Shown here: positions 41,960 to 50,837 of the stretch, piece by piece
Layout: each line of letters opens with the position of its first letter
Numbering within the stretch: the stretch's first letter is position 1
Assembly (NCBI RefSeq): GCF_009932355.1
Contig: NZ_LEKU01000001.1
Location: 17,290-81,289, forward strand
Direction of reading: 5' to 3'
From: Riemerella anatipestifer_E
GTDB lineage: Bacteria; Bacteroidota; Bacteroidia; Flavobacteriales; Weeksellaceae
DNA length: 64,000 nt
The notes under the pieces: model-generated
Databases searched by the model: none
Told to the model about the DNA's origin: nothing
Seen by the model: only the letters and a program-made list of their open reading frames with translations
Translations under genes and position numbers: made by a program

Positions 41960-43501
41960 TTAAATTTTAGATAAAAGTGTTCTAAAGTTCACTTTATCAT
42001 CTATAATTTTTCTTAAGTCTTCCACAGATACTCTTTCTTGTTTCATTGTATCTCTTTCCCTAAGAGTTACTGTATTATCATTAAGTGAATCATGGTCTAC
42101 AGTAATGCAGAAAGGTGTACCTATGGCATCTTGTCTTCTGTAACGCTTACCAATACTATCTTTTTCTTCAAATATAACATTAAAGTCATACTTTAACTCG
42201 TTGAAGATTTTTTCTGCAAATTCTGGTAGCCCGTCTTTTTTCACCAATGGCAAAATAGCCGCTTTTACAGGAGCTAAAGCTGGAGGTAAAGACAATACCG
42301 TTCTTGTAGAGCCATCTTCTAAAGCCTCCTCCTTAAGAGAGCTAGAGAACACCGCTAGGAACATTCTGTCTAATCCTACAGAAGTTTCCACCACATAAGG
42401 CACATAGCTTTCGCCTCTCTCTGGATCAAAATATTGTAGCTTTCTACCAGAGAATTTCTCGTGTGCAGTAAGGTCAAAGTCTGTTCTTGAGTGGATACCT
42501 TCTAGCTCTTTAAATCCGAATGGAAATTTAAATTCTATATCCGCTGCTGCATTGGCATAATGAGCTAGCTTTTCATGGTCGTGAAACTTATAATTTTCCG
42601 TACCTAATCCAAGTGCCAAATGCCAGTTAAGTCGTTTTTGTTTCCATTCTTCGTAGAATGACAACTCCGTTCCTGGGGCTACAAAAAATTGCATTTCCAT
42701 TTGTTCAAACTCTCTCATACGGAAAATGAATTGTCTCGCTACAATTTCATTTCTAAACGCCTTTCCGATTTGAGCAATCCCAAAAGGTAGCTTATGTCTA
42801 GAAGTTTTCTGCACATTAGAGAAGTTTACGAAAATACCTTGTGCTGTCTCTGGTCTTAGGTAAAGCTCCATGGCGTTTTCTGCGGAAGCTCCTAGTTTAG
42901 TCCCAAACATTAGGTTAAACTGTCTTACTTCTGTCCAGTTTTTAGAGCCTGTATCAGGGTCTGCTATTTCTAGCTCTTCTATAAGGGCTTTTACATCTGC
43001 TAAATCATTATTATCAAGAGATTTAGCCATTCTAGTAAGAATGCTTTTCTGCCTTTCTCTATACTCTAAAACTCTAGGATTGGTATTTACAAATTGTTCC
43101 TCGTCAAAATCAGCACCAAATCTTTTTTGAGCTTTTGCTATTTCTTTCTGAGCCTTGTCTTCTAGTTTTGCACAATAGTCCTCTATAAGCACATCGGCTC
43201 TAAATCTTTTCTTGGAATCTTTGTTGTCTATCAAAGGGTCGTTGAAGGCGTCCACATGCCCAGAAGCTTTCCATGTAGTAGGATGCATTAGAATAGCAGA
43301 ATCTAACCCAACGATGTTTTCATTAAGCTGAGTCATGGCTTTCCACCAATATTGCTTTATATTATTTTTTAGTTCGGCACCATTTTGCCCGTAATCATAA
43401 ACAGCAGATAGTCCGTCGTATATTTCACTAGATGGAAAGATAAACCCATATTCTTTAGCGTGGGATACCACTTTCTTAAAATCGTCTTCTTGCTTAGCCA
43501 T
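41960..43501 (-). CDS. glyS: Glycine--tRNA ligase (dimeric type)
   Basis: This is the class II alpha2 enzyme (513 residues), not the two-subunit form. It shows GFIFPSSEIYDGLSAVYDYGQNG, the GTKLG and LRPETAQGIFVNFSNV motif, motif 2 (FRNEIVARQFIFRMREFEQMEMQFF) and the class II motif 3 (VGLDRMFLAV), followed by an anticodon-binding domain (APVKAAILPLVKKDGL). It is a single gene with a -7 element 19 nt upstream. Confidence 0.96.
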   Translation of the reverse strand: MAKQEDDFKKVVSHAKEYGFIFPSSEIYDGLSAVYDYGQNGAELKNNIKQYWWKAMTQLNENIVGLDSAILMHPTTWKASGHVDAFNDPLIDNKDSKKRFRADVLIEDYCAKLEDKAQKEIAKAQKRFGADFDEEQFVNTNPRVLEYRERQKSILTRMAKSLDNNDLADVKALIEELEIADPDTGSKNWTEVRQFNLMFGTKLGASAENAMELYLRPETAQGIFVNFSNVQKTSRHKLPFGIAQIGKAFRNEIVARQFIFRMREFEQMEMQFFVAPGTELSFYEEWKQKRLNWHLALGLGTENYKFHDHEKLAHYANAAADIEFKFPFGFKELEGIHSRTDFDLTAHEKFSGRKLQYFDPERGESYVPYVVETSVGLDRMFLAVFSSSLKEEALEDGSTRTVLSLPPALAPVKAAILPLVKKDGLPEFAEKIFNELKYDFNVIFEEKDSIGKRYRRQDAIGTPFCITVDHDSLNDNTVTLRERDTMKQERVSVEDLRKIIDDKVNFRTLLSKI

Positions 43502-43520
43502 AATATTTAGAATATACCTG

Positions 43521-43528
43521 CAAAAATA
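43521..43528 (-). promoter_or_regulatory. -7 promoter element for glyS
   Basis: The minus strand reads TATTTTTG, 19 nt before the glyS ATG. Confidence 0.55.
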
Positions 43529-43590
43529 ACTTTTTTAATTTTAATTTTTGAGGTAAAATCAAATTCTATTTGATAAAAATGGATTGATAT

Positions 43591-44439
43591 TTAAAAATGG
43601 AAAATAGATTTGGCAATATTCCAAGCAGATTCAAAATGGAGCATATTCTGCTTAATCTCTATTTTTTCTAAATTCATAAAGTTGAAAAGTTGTTCCGTAG
43701 GCATATTTCCTACGAGGTCATCTTTAGCCATTGGGCAACCGCCTATCCCTTTTATAGCCGAATCAAATCGTCTACAGCCCTTATCATACGCAGCCTTTAG
43801 TTTAATGTAAGAATCTTCGTATCTGTTATGAAAATGAGCACCAAAACTAATATCAGGGTGATTAGCAGGAATTTTATCAAATAAAAGTGCAATGCTTTCC
43901 GTAGTGGCTACCCCTGTGGTATCTGAAAGTAATATATTTTTTACTCCTATTTCCGAAAATCGGTTCGCCCAAAAAGCAACATCTTCCCATTTCCAATCTT
44001 CTCCGTATGGATTTCCAAATGCCATAGAAAAGTAGAGGTTAAGTGTTTTATTCTCAGTCTTTACCATTTCTAAAATGGTTTTTACCTGATTAAACGCTTC
44101 TTCTTGATCTTTATTGGTATTTCTAAATTGAAAGGTTTCGGATATAGAAAAAGGAAATCCCAAAATGTCTACATTGGCATGAGAAAGTGCCTTTTCTGCC
44201 CCTGTTATGTTAGCTACAATAACGGATAGTTTGGTGTTTGATAAAGACTTATCTATATTATCCAGTACTTCCCCAGAGTCCGCCATCTGCGGAATGGCTT
44301 TAGGAGAAACAAAGCTACCACAGTCCAACACATCAAACCCTACCTCCATTAAACTATTAAGGTAATTGATTTTTGTATCTGTTGGAATAAACTCACTCCA
44401 ACCTTGCATTGCATCTCGTGAACATTCTGTTAGAAACAT
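43591..44439 (-). CDS. Hydroxymethylglutaryl-CoA lyase-like enzyme
   Basis: The 282-residue TIM-barrel protein has the HMGL-like layout: the first-strand ECSRDAMQG, LLSDTTGVAT, the His pair in GAHFHNR and the active-site loop GIGGCPMAKDDLVGNMPTE with its catalytic Cys. HMG-CoA lyase splits HMG-CoA into acetoacetate and acetyl-CoA in leucine breakdown. No leucine-degradation neighbours are present. The enzyme sits alone, divergent from xrtF, and a -7 element is visible 31 nt before the ATG. Confidence 0.88.
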   Translation of the reverse strand: MFLTECSRDAMQGWSEFIPTDTKINYLNSLMEVGFDVLDCGSFVSPKAIPQMADSGEVLDNIDKSLSNTKLSVIVANITGAEKALSHANVDILGFPFSISETFQFRNTNKDQEEAFNQVKTILEMVKTENKTLNLYFSMAFGNPYGEDWKWEDVAFWANRFSEIGVKNILLSDTTGVATTESIALLFDKIPANHPDISFGAHFHNRYEDSYIKLKAAYDKGCRRFDSAIKGIGGCPMAKDDLVGNMPTEQLFNFMNLEKIEIKQNMLHFESAWNIAKSIFHF

Positions 44440-44470
44440 AATTTTGGTTTAGGAGATAAACTCTAGTTTC

Positions 44471-44478
44471 CAAATATA
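44471..44478 (-). promoter_or_regulatory. -7 promoter element for the HMG-CoA lyase gene
   Basis: The minus strand reads TATATTTG, a match to TAnnTTTG, 31 nt before the ATG at 44439. Confidence 0.55.
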
Positions 44479-44612
44479 ATAAAAACTTTTTAAAAGTAAA
44501 TTTTATTTTAATATTTTGATAATCATTTATTTATTATATTTTAGAGTTGGGTTGACTTTCAAGATTACAATGTAATTTTGAAGATATATAATGGTTTTTG
44601 TCTGATAATATT

Positions 44613-44620
44613 TACCTTTG
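44613..44620 (+). promoter_or_regulatory. -7 element immediately upstream of xrtF
   Basis: TACCTTTG ends 6 nt before the ATG at 44627, so transcription should start at or just before the start codon. No TTTG at about 19 nt upstream was found. Confidence 0.55.
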
Positions 44621-44626
44621 TGTATT

Positions 44627-45154
44627 ATGTTTGAAGATTTTAAACCCACACTAAAAATCCTATTAAGATTTTTATTAGTTTATTTAGCCTTGCTGGGAAT
44701 TTATCAGTTTTATTTGAACACTCAAGAAGGTTTAGATGGCTTGTCAGTACATGTGGCCAACCAATGTACTTTGATACAGAATAACATAGGTTATCCTTCG
44801 CAAGCCATACCTCAACCAGAGCATAATACTTTGTGGTATTATGTAGGTGGAGAGTATGTGTCTAGAATGGTAGAAGGTTGTAATGCTGTATCTGTAATAA
44901 TACTTTTTATAGCATTTATTTTTGCGTTTTATAGAGGTTTTAAGACTTTTATTTTTGTTTTTTCAGGAGTTATATTTCTGTATATCATAAATATACTTAG
45001 GATTGTTGGAATAAATGTGGTGCTACTTGAATATCCATCTTATGGTAAAGCTGCCCATGATTATATATTCCCTGCGATTATTTACGGAAGTGTGGTTGTA
45101 TTATGGATAATTTGGATTAAATTTTTTGTACTGAAAGATGAAGTTCAAAGGTAA
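44627..45154 (+). CDS. xrtF: Exosortase family protein XrtF
   Basis: Exosortases are membrane cysteine transpeptidase-like enzymes that process proteins carrying a C-terminal sorting signal. I use ATG 44627 (175 residues) because an in-frame TTG at 44618 lies inside the promoter. About five hydrophobic helices are visible. The catalytic triad is clear: Cys85 in VEGCNAVS, Arg125 in NILRIVG and His144 in AAHDYIFP. The length is short, as in the exosortase F family of Flavobacteriales. It overlaps the next gene by 17 nt, forming a two-gene unit. No obvious substrate with a sorting signal is in the window. Confidence 0.9.
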   Translation: MFEDFKPTLKILLRFLLVYLALLGIYQFYLNTQEGLDGLSVHVANQCTLIQNNIGYPSQAIPQPEHNTLWYYVGGEYVSRMVEGCNAVSVIILFIAFIFAFYRGFKTFIFVFSGVIFLYIINILRIVGINVVLLEYPSYGKAAHDYIFPAIIYGSVVVLWIIWIKFFVLKDEVQR

Positions 45155-45572
45155 TCTTGTATTTGTTATACTCGGTATTATTGGTTTGATAGGGGTTCGT
45201 TTTTTAGAAGAAACTCTATTTTATGACCCTTTTTTAATCTATTTCAAAACTATGGATGGAGCTAAAGTATTCCCTGTTTTTCAGTGGGGAAAACTTGTTT
45301 CAGGACATCTTTTTAGGCTGATACTTAATTTATTTTTTTCGCTAATCATTGTTTATTTTCTTTTTAAAGATAAAACAAAGACAATGTTAGCTTGTGTTTT
45401 AATGTTATTAGTTTTTTTAATTACTTTTCCTATCTATCTCTATCTAGTTTATACGGAATTTGACTCAGGATTGCTTTTAGCTTTTTATGTTCGTAGATTT
45501 GTTATTCAACCTATAATTTTATTGCTCATCATTCCAATGTTTTATTATATGGATGTGAAGAACAAGAATTAA
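45138..45572 (+). CDS. Exosortase F system-associated membrane protein
   Basis: The 144-residue protein has four hydrophobic segments and the features RFLEETLFYDPFLIYFK and VYTEFDSGLLLAFYVRRFVIQP that I associate with the protein always paired with XrtF. The overlap with xrtF (17 nt) shows tight coupling. Its molecular role is unknown; it is probably an assembly or regulatory partner in the inner membrane. Confidence 0.85.
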   Translation: MKFKGNLVFVILGIIGLIGVRFLEETLFYDPFLIYFKTMDGAKVFPVFQWGKLVSGHLFRLILNLFFSLIIVYFLFKDKTKTMLACVLMLLVFLITFPIYLYLVYTEFDSGLLLAFYVRRFVIQPIILLLIIPMFYYMDVKNKN

Positions 45573-45582
45573 ATTACAAAAC

Positions 45583-45622
45583 AAAAAGGCTTATCTAATT
45601 TATTACAGATAAGCCTTTTTTT
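45583..45622. terminator. Terminator shared by the XrtF unit and the Nfu gene
   Basis: A 14-bp perfect stem (45583-45596 with 45607-45620, 10-nt loop) has A and T runs on the two sides, so it can work for the convergent genes on both strands. Confidence 0.88.
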
Positions 45623-45634
45623 ATAATTTATAAA

Positions 45635-45871
45635 CTATTCTACATTTTCTACTCGTGTAATTTCAGGAACCTTTTCTTTAACTGTATTTTCTACGCCTAG
45701 CTTCATTGTAGAGAAACTTACAGGACACCCAGAGCAGTTACCTAGTAATTTCACATAGACTACAGTGTCTTCTATTTTGATGAGCTCTATATCTCCACCA
45801 TCTTTGTTAAGAAAAGGGCGAATGCTTTCTAGTGCATTTTCTACTCTTACTTCTAGACTATTATTTTCCAT
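45635..45871 (-). CDS. NifU C-terminal domain (Nfu-type) iron-sulfur carrier
   Basis: The 78 residues are one NifU-like domain (LEVRVENALESIRPFLNKDGGDIEL) with the Fe-S binding CxxC in LLGNCSGCPVS. Nfu proteins transfer 4Fe-4S clusters to target enzymes. The gene is just downstream of the mrp-type ATPase (33-nt gap), a common Fe-S pairing. Confidence 0.92.
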   Translation of the reverse strand: MENNSLEVRVENALESIRPFLNKDGGDIELIKIEDTVVYVKLLGNCSGCPVSFSTMKLGVENTVKEKVPEITRVENVE

Positions 45872-45904
45872 CTTTATTTTAATTCTTTAAATATAATATG
45901 GTAA

Positions 45905-47008
45905 TTATTTTTTTGGAGAACACCCTGCCATCGTAGTTATTTTAACGGCTTCTGTAGGAGGTAGATTTTTATTTCTTTCCACTAAGCTCTCTACCATTTT
46001 CTGAGTGGTTTCTGTATAGATTTCTGCAATTTTAGAACCATCTTGCAAAGCTGCTGGTCTTCCTATATCACCAGCTTCTCTTATACTTTGGATAAGAGGA
46101 ATTTCGCCCAGTACAGGTATGCCCAAATCTTCCGCCATATATTGTGCTCCTTGTTTACCAAAGATATAATACTTATTATCAGGCAATTCTTCTGGTGTGA
46201 AATAAGCCATATTCTCTATTAAACCTAAAACTGGAATATTGATACTTTCCATTTGGAACATTGCAATACCTTTCTTAACATCTGCAAGAGCAATATGTTG
46301 TGGGGTGCTTACAATAACAGCTCCTGTTACAGGTACTTCTTGTATGATAGAAAGATGAATATCACCCGTTCCTGGAGGTAGGTCTATCAATAAGAAATCT
46401 AGTTCACCCCAAGCAGCATCTCTTAGCATTTGGTTGAGAGCTTTTGCAGCCATAGGACCTCTCCATACTACCGCTTGATTAGCTCCAGAAAAATAACCGA
46501 TAGATAGCATTTTAACCCCATAATTTTCAATCGGTTTCATTAGATTTCTGCCATTTTCTTCAACAGAAATAGGTTTTTGCCCTTCGGTATCAAACATGGT
46601 AGGTACAGACGGGCCATAGATGTCTGCATCTAGTAAACCTACTTTAAAGCCCATTTTAACCAAAGATATCGCAAGGTTAGCAGCTACCGTAGATTTTCCT
46701 ACACCACCTTTACCAGAGGCAATAGCGATGATGTTTTTTATGCCTGGGATTTCTTTCCCTTTAATTTGATTAAGCTGAGCTTCAGATGGTTCAGGAGAAA
46801 CGATTTTCAACTTTAAAACGACCTCTTCCCCAAACTCAGATGCAAAAGCCTGTTTCATTGCTGCTTCTAGCTTTTTTTTCTCATGCATTGCTGGAGAATG
46901 TGCCGTCAAATCAATGTAGACATCATTACCCATAACTTGGACGTTATTCACCAAGTCATCTACCTCAACCTCTTTTAAAAAAGCTAAAACTCTATCTTTT
47001 TTTATCAT
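45905..47008 (-). CDS. mrp: Mrp/NBP35 family Fe-S carrier ATPase
   Basis: The 367-residue P-loop ATPase has an N-terminal DUF59/MIP18-type domain (residues about 1-85), the deviant Walker A IASGKGGVGKSTVAANLA, and DADIYGPSVPTMF. Classical ApbC/Mrp proteins carry a CxxC near the end of the NTPase domain (GFVCPHC); here that place reads MAYFTPEELPDNKYYIFGK with no Cys. The only C-terminal Cys is in MAGCSPKK. So cluster binding must differ or be absent. It is co-oriented with nfu. Confidence 0.92.
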   Translation of the reverse strand: MIKKDRVLAFLKEVEVDDLVNNVQVMGNDVYIDLTAHSPAMHEKKKLEAAMKQAFASEFGEEVVLKLKIVSPEPSEAQLNQIKGKEIPGIKNIIAIASGKGGVGKSTVAANLAISLVKMGFKVGLLDADIYGPSVPTMFDTEGQKPISVEENGRNLMKPIENYGVKMLSIGYFSGANQAVVWRGPMAAKALNQMLRDAAWGELDFLLIDLPPGTGDIHLSIIQEVPVTGAVIVSTPQHIALADVKKGIAMFQMESINIPVLGLIENMAYFTPEELPDNKYYIFGKQGAQYMAEDLGIPVLGEIPLIQSIREAGDIGRPAALQDGSKIAEIYTETTQKMVESLVERNKNLPPTEAVKITTMAGCSPKK

Positions 47009-47027
47009 TATTTTCTTTTTAGAAATA

Positions 47028-47035
47028 CAAATTTA
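47028..47035 (-). promoter_or_regulatory. -7 promoter element for mrp-nfu
   Basis: The minus strand reads TAAATTTG, 19 nt before the mrp ATG. Confidence 0.6.
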
Positions 47036-47065
47036 AGGATTTATTTTTTGTAAGTGTTTTTCTTT

Positions 47066-48316
47066 TTATATGTTTTCTGTAGGTGCTTCTAGTTGTCCTT
47101 CCCATTTAGAAACAGCGGAAGTTGCTAGTGCGTTGCCTAGTACATTGGTCATACTTCTTCCCATATCACAAAAATGGTCTATTGGTAATATGAGAGCGAT
47201 GCCTTCTGGTGGAATTCCAAACATAGAACAGGTAGCTACAATAATTACTAAACTAGCTCGAGGCACACCTGCAATCCCTTTGGAAGTAAGCATAAGAACC
47301 AAAAGCATCGTGATTTGTTGCCCAATAGACATATCTACCCCGTAAATTTGAGCAATAAAGATAGACGCAAAGGTCATATACATCATGCTCCCATCCAAAT
47401 TAAACGAATATCCTAAAGGTAGTATAAAGGAGACTATTCTATTATTAGCCCCGAACTTTTCTAGTTCTTCCACAAGCTTCGGAAAAACAGCTTCAGAGCT
47501 TGTCGTTGAAAATGCAATAAGTAATGGCTCTTTAATTCTTTTTAATAAATCAAACAATCTGTTCCCAAGTATTAAATAACCAACGGCACACAGAACTAAC
47601 CAAAGGATACCCAATGCAAAGAAAAAGTCTCTTAAGTAAACAGCGTAAACCATAAATATCTCAAAACCATTAGTGGCAACAACTGCAGCAATAGCACCCA
47701 GTACTCCCAATGGAGCTACCCACATAATATACCCTACCATTTTAAGAATAGCATGAGCGCAAATATCAAAAACCTTTATAATTGGTTTAGAATGAGCTTC
47801 TCCTAACTGAGAAAGAGCCACTCCAAACATTATTGAAAATACTACGATTTGCAGTACTTCATTAGTGGCAAAAGCTTCAAATAAACTTTTAGGAATAATA
47901 TGCTTTACAAAATCTTCTAGTGAGAAGCCTTTACTGTTATTTACGATTTCTGCCGCCGCACTTGCATCTTGTACTGGGAGTTGTGTTACTTTACCTGGTT
48001 CTAGCCAATTTACAAATACAAGCCCTATCATTAGAGAAACTAAAGAAGCCGTTAAAAACCACAGCATTGCTTTAGTACCTACTCTGCCTATCATTTTTAT
48101 ATCGCTCATTTTGGCAATACCCACCACCAAAGTGGTGAATACAAGCGGAGCAATAATCATTTGAACAAGTCTGATAAAAATGGTCCCTAGCAATTTTATG
48201 TTTTTGGAAAAGCCTTCTGCACTATCTTGATATTGCAAATGAACAAATCCGCCTAATCCTATTCCTATAATAAGTCCTAGTAATATTGCTATAAAAAGTT
48301 TGTTTTGTCCTTTCAT
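47066..48316 (-). CDS. Dicarboxylate/amino acid:cation symporter
   Basis: This 416-residue inner-membrane transporter belongs to the GltP/DctA family: eight helices and two re-entrant loops, the Ser-rich motif AFSTTSSEAVFPK, the cation-binding SFNLDGSMMYM, and the loop MLTSKGIAGVPRAS. It should import glutamate, aspartate or C4-dicarboxylates with sodium or protons; which one cannot be told. A -7 element is present about 25 nt upstream. Confidence 0.93.
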   Translation of the reverse strand: MKGQNKLFIAILLGLIIGIGLGGFVHLQYQDSAEGFSKNIKLLGTIFIRLVQMIIAPLVFTTLVVGIAKMSDIKMIGRVGTKAMLWFLTASLVSLMIGLVFVNWLEPGKVTQLPVQDASAAAEIVNNSKGFSLEDFVKHIIPKSLFEAFATNEVLQIVVFSIMFGVALSQLGEAHSKPIIKVFDICAHAILKMVGYIMWVAPLGVLGAIAAVVATNGFEIFMVYAVYLRDFFFALGILWLVLCAVGYLILGNRLFDLLKRIKEPLLIAFSTTSSEAVFPKLVEELEKFGANNRIVSFILPLGYSFNLDGSMMYMTFASIFIAQIYGVDMSIGQQITMLLVLMLTSKGIAGVPRASLVIIVATCSMFGIPPEGIALILPIDHFCDMGRSMTNVLGNALATSAVSKWEGQLEAPTENI

Positions 48317-48341
48317 CTGTGAAGATTTTTAGGTTAAAATG

Positions 48342-48349
48342 CAAATATA
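48342..48349 (-). promoter_or_regulatory. -7 promoter element for the symporter gene
   Basis: The minus strand reads TATATTTG, 25 nt before the ATG. Confidence 0.55.
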
Positions 48350-48431
48350 AACTTTTTTGAAGACTTAAAAATAATCTCTATTTTATGGCAAGGTTTTTGA
48401 TAGTTATAAATGTTGAATAAATTATATATAG

Positions 48432-50825
48432 ATGAAAAAGTCTTTACATTTAACTCTAAAACTATTCTTAGTATTATTTTTTGGAGCTGTTAATGCACAA
48501 AGTTGGATTACATGGGATATTTTGGGGAGTGGTTCTACAACGCTACCACCTGCAGGTACAGAAGGGACCCCTACTGCAACGGCTAGTGCTTCCAATAACC
48601 CTATAACAGGAGCAGTAAATGTAGGCGTTACGAGAGGTGCTGTCTATGGTAGATCTAATATTTTTTCTGCCAACTCAGGGTTAATACAACCTTCGGGAGG
48701 GTTAGTAAATAACTTCAATGGGGCTAATATTGCTACTCAGGTTCTTAAAATAGAAAGCTCTGCTTACAATAATGATTTAAACTCTGTGACCTTCAATTTC
48801 GCAAATGCAGTTATGATAGACGAATTGGTAATTACAGATGCTGATAAATCTACTGTAACGGGAGTGTTGTGGGACGATGATTTTTCTTTATCTATGGATG
48901 GTGGAGCTACTTTTAGCAGTGTGGCTTTTGGAGTTTCTAATGGAGGAAATGTTGCAGGAGGATATGCAGGAGCCACAATTACAACTTCCTCTTATTCTTC
49001 AGGTACTTATCGTGGCTCAGATGGTAAAGGTACAGAGTGGATTAGCTGGAAAAAATCGTCTGCTCCTACTAAGACATTAACAATTAATTATACACCACCT
49101 AATGATGCTCCAGCTAATAGAACTGCAGTGATATATGTAGCAATTAAAGTATCTTGTGTGGTTCCTCCTACACCTGTGGTTTCAGTAACGCCTGCTACTT
49201 ATTATAATAACGGTAGTGCAACGATATCTAATTACGATTCTAGTTATAGCTATACTTTTTCTCCAAGTGGTCCTACAGTAGGAGCGGGAGGAGTTATTTC
49301 AAATATTTCTTACGAAACAACTTATACTGTGGTTGCTAGTAAGGGTGTATGTAACTCTAGTTCTAGCCAATCTTTTACAGTTCCAGGGGTAGATACAGAT
49401 GGTGATGGTGTTGCTGATGTTATAGATTTAGATGCTGATAATGATGGTATTCCTGATTCTCTTGAAAAAACTTTTTGTAATTTACCCAATAACCCTACTA
49501 GTAGTGCTACTGGGAAAGGTTTATACAAAGGGCAGTTAGTGTTTTTTAATTGGTCTGGCACTACATTAGATAGTACTACTGGTACTATAAGCAGATCTAC
49601 TACTTTAAATGGTGTAACTTATACTGCAACTATTTCAGGATTTACAGGGAATGCTTCTTTTGTTGGTAACGATATAAATACATGGGCAGGTTCAGGTATA
49701 AAAGATTTGTATAATTTAGATGGTAGTAATTTTCAAGAAGGGTTATATTCTAAAGGAGATAATGCGAATCCTCCTAATAGAAATGCATCTTTTAATATAA
49801 CATTTACCAGTTCAGATCCTAGGATAAAATTTCAAATCATTCCTATGGATATAGAGGCTACCTATTTGGGAAGTGAAAAAATTACTTTTGTAACAAACGG
49901 TACACCATTTACTTTTTTAGAAGACAATGGGCTTGCTTATACAATAACAGGTGCGGGTACAAACACATTGGTGTATACAGATACACAAAAGCAGAACAAT
50001 ACAGGTTCTGCTAATGGTAATGCATTATTTACTACAGAAGCAACTATGCTAAATGTTACATTAGAATGGATGAATAATGCAAAGGGAGGACAAGGAGTTG
50101 CTTTTGCAATTAGACCTTATTGTGATATAGATGGTGATGGTTTACCAAATTATTTAGATTTAGATTCAGATGGAGATGGTTGTCCAGATGCAGTAGAAGG
50201 TTCAGATAATGTGAATATGACTCATCTAGCAGCAGCAGATATGACAACACCTTTTTTTGCTAGAAAATGGTCTATCATAGCCAACGCGAAAGGAAATGTA
50301 TCTACTACGGGGACAGATATTGTATCAAAACTAAGCTCAGCTTTTGGTGTGCCTGAAATAGTAAATACAGCTGTCAATAATACTTCTGGAACACAGGGTG
50401 TAGCTCATGTAGATGCTCTTTCGGTAGGGCAAGATGTTAATAATAATGCGCCTTATGATGTATCAAATAATGATAGATGCTTTTGTACTTTAAAGAATAC
50501 TACAACAGTATTAAACCCATTAGATACTAAAGTAGGTATAACTGCTTTAGGAAGATCAGGTAATATAGATGCAGATAATTGGCCTATGTCTAGAAAAGGA
50601 GGGCATATTGCACTAGAAGCAAATACCAAAGGCTTTACAATTACAAGAATGAGTACAACTGAAATACAAGCAATAGTAAATCCTGTTATAGGTATGATGG
50701 TGTACGATACAACCGAAAACTGCCTAAAAGCCTATGTGGAAACACAATCATCACCTAGTGTTATCAGAGCTTGGAAATGTATGAACAAGCAAGGATGCCC
50801 TCAAGGAGAAGCCTTTAATAAATAG
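48432..50825 (+). CDS. Secreted protein with thrombospondin type 3 repeats
   Basis: This 797-residue protein has a signal peptide (residues 1 to about 22, ending NAQ). The body is Ser/Thr/Asn-rich beta-type sequence. Two calcium-binding thrombospondin type 3 runs are present: DTDGDGVADVIDLDADNDG near residue 320 and DIDGDGLPNYLDLDSDGDG near residue 564. The C-terminus has a short module NPVIGMMVYDTTENCLKAY that is shared with the next protein. No clear type IX secretion C-terminal domain is seen. It is likely a cell-surface or matrix protein. The next gene starts 12 nt later, so they form an operon. No TAnnTTTG promoter was found upstream. Confidence 0.8.
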   Translation: MKKSLHLTLKLFLVLFFGAVNAQSWITWDILGSGSTTLPPAGTEGTPTATASASNNPITGAVNVGVTRGAVYGRSNIFSANSGLIQPSGGLVNNFNGANIATQVLKIESSAYNNDLNSVTFNFANAVMIDELVITDADKSTVTGVLWDDDFSLSMDGGATFSSVAFGVSNGGNVAGGYAGATITTSSYSSGTYRGSDGKGTEWISWKKSSAPTKTLTINYTPPNDAPANRTAVIYVAIKVSCVVPPTPVVSVTPATYYNNGSATISNYDSSYSYTFSPSGPTVGAGGVISNISYETTYTVVASKGVCNSSSSQSFTVPGVDTDGDGVADVIDLDADNDGIPDSLEKTFCNLPNNPTSSATGKGLYKGQLVFFNWSGTTLDSTTGTISRSTTLNGVTYTATISGFTGNASFVGNDINTWAGSGIKDLYNLDGSNFQEGLYSKGDNANPPNRNASFNITFTSSDPRIKFQIIPMDIEATYLGSEKITFVTNGTPFTFLEDNGLAYTITGAGTNTLVYTDTQKQNNTGSANGNALFTTEATMLNVTLEWMNNAKGGQGVAFAIRPYCDIDGDGLPNYLDLDSDGDGCPDAVEGSDNVNMTHLAAADMTTPFFARKWSIIANAKGNVSTTGTDIVSKLSSAFGVPEIVNTAVNNTSGTQGVAHVDALSVGQDVNNNAPYDVSNNDRCFCTLKNTTTVLNPLDTKVGITALGRSGNIDADNWPMSRKGGHIALEANTKGFTITRMSTTEIQAIVNPVIGMMVYDTTENCLKAYVETQSSPSVIRAWKCMNKQGCPQGEAFNK

Positions 50826-50837
50826 AGAAATATAAAT

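Noticed and set aside
44597..44600. TTTG as -33 element for xrtF
   Set aside because: Spacing to the -7 element is only 12 nt, outside the usual range.
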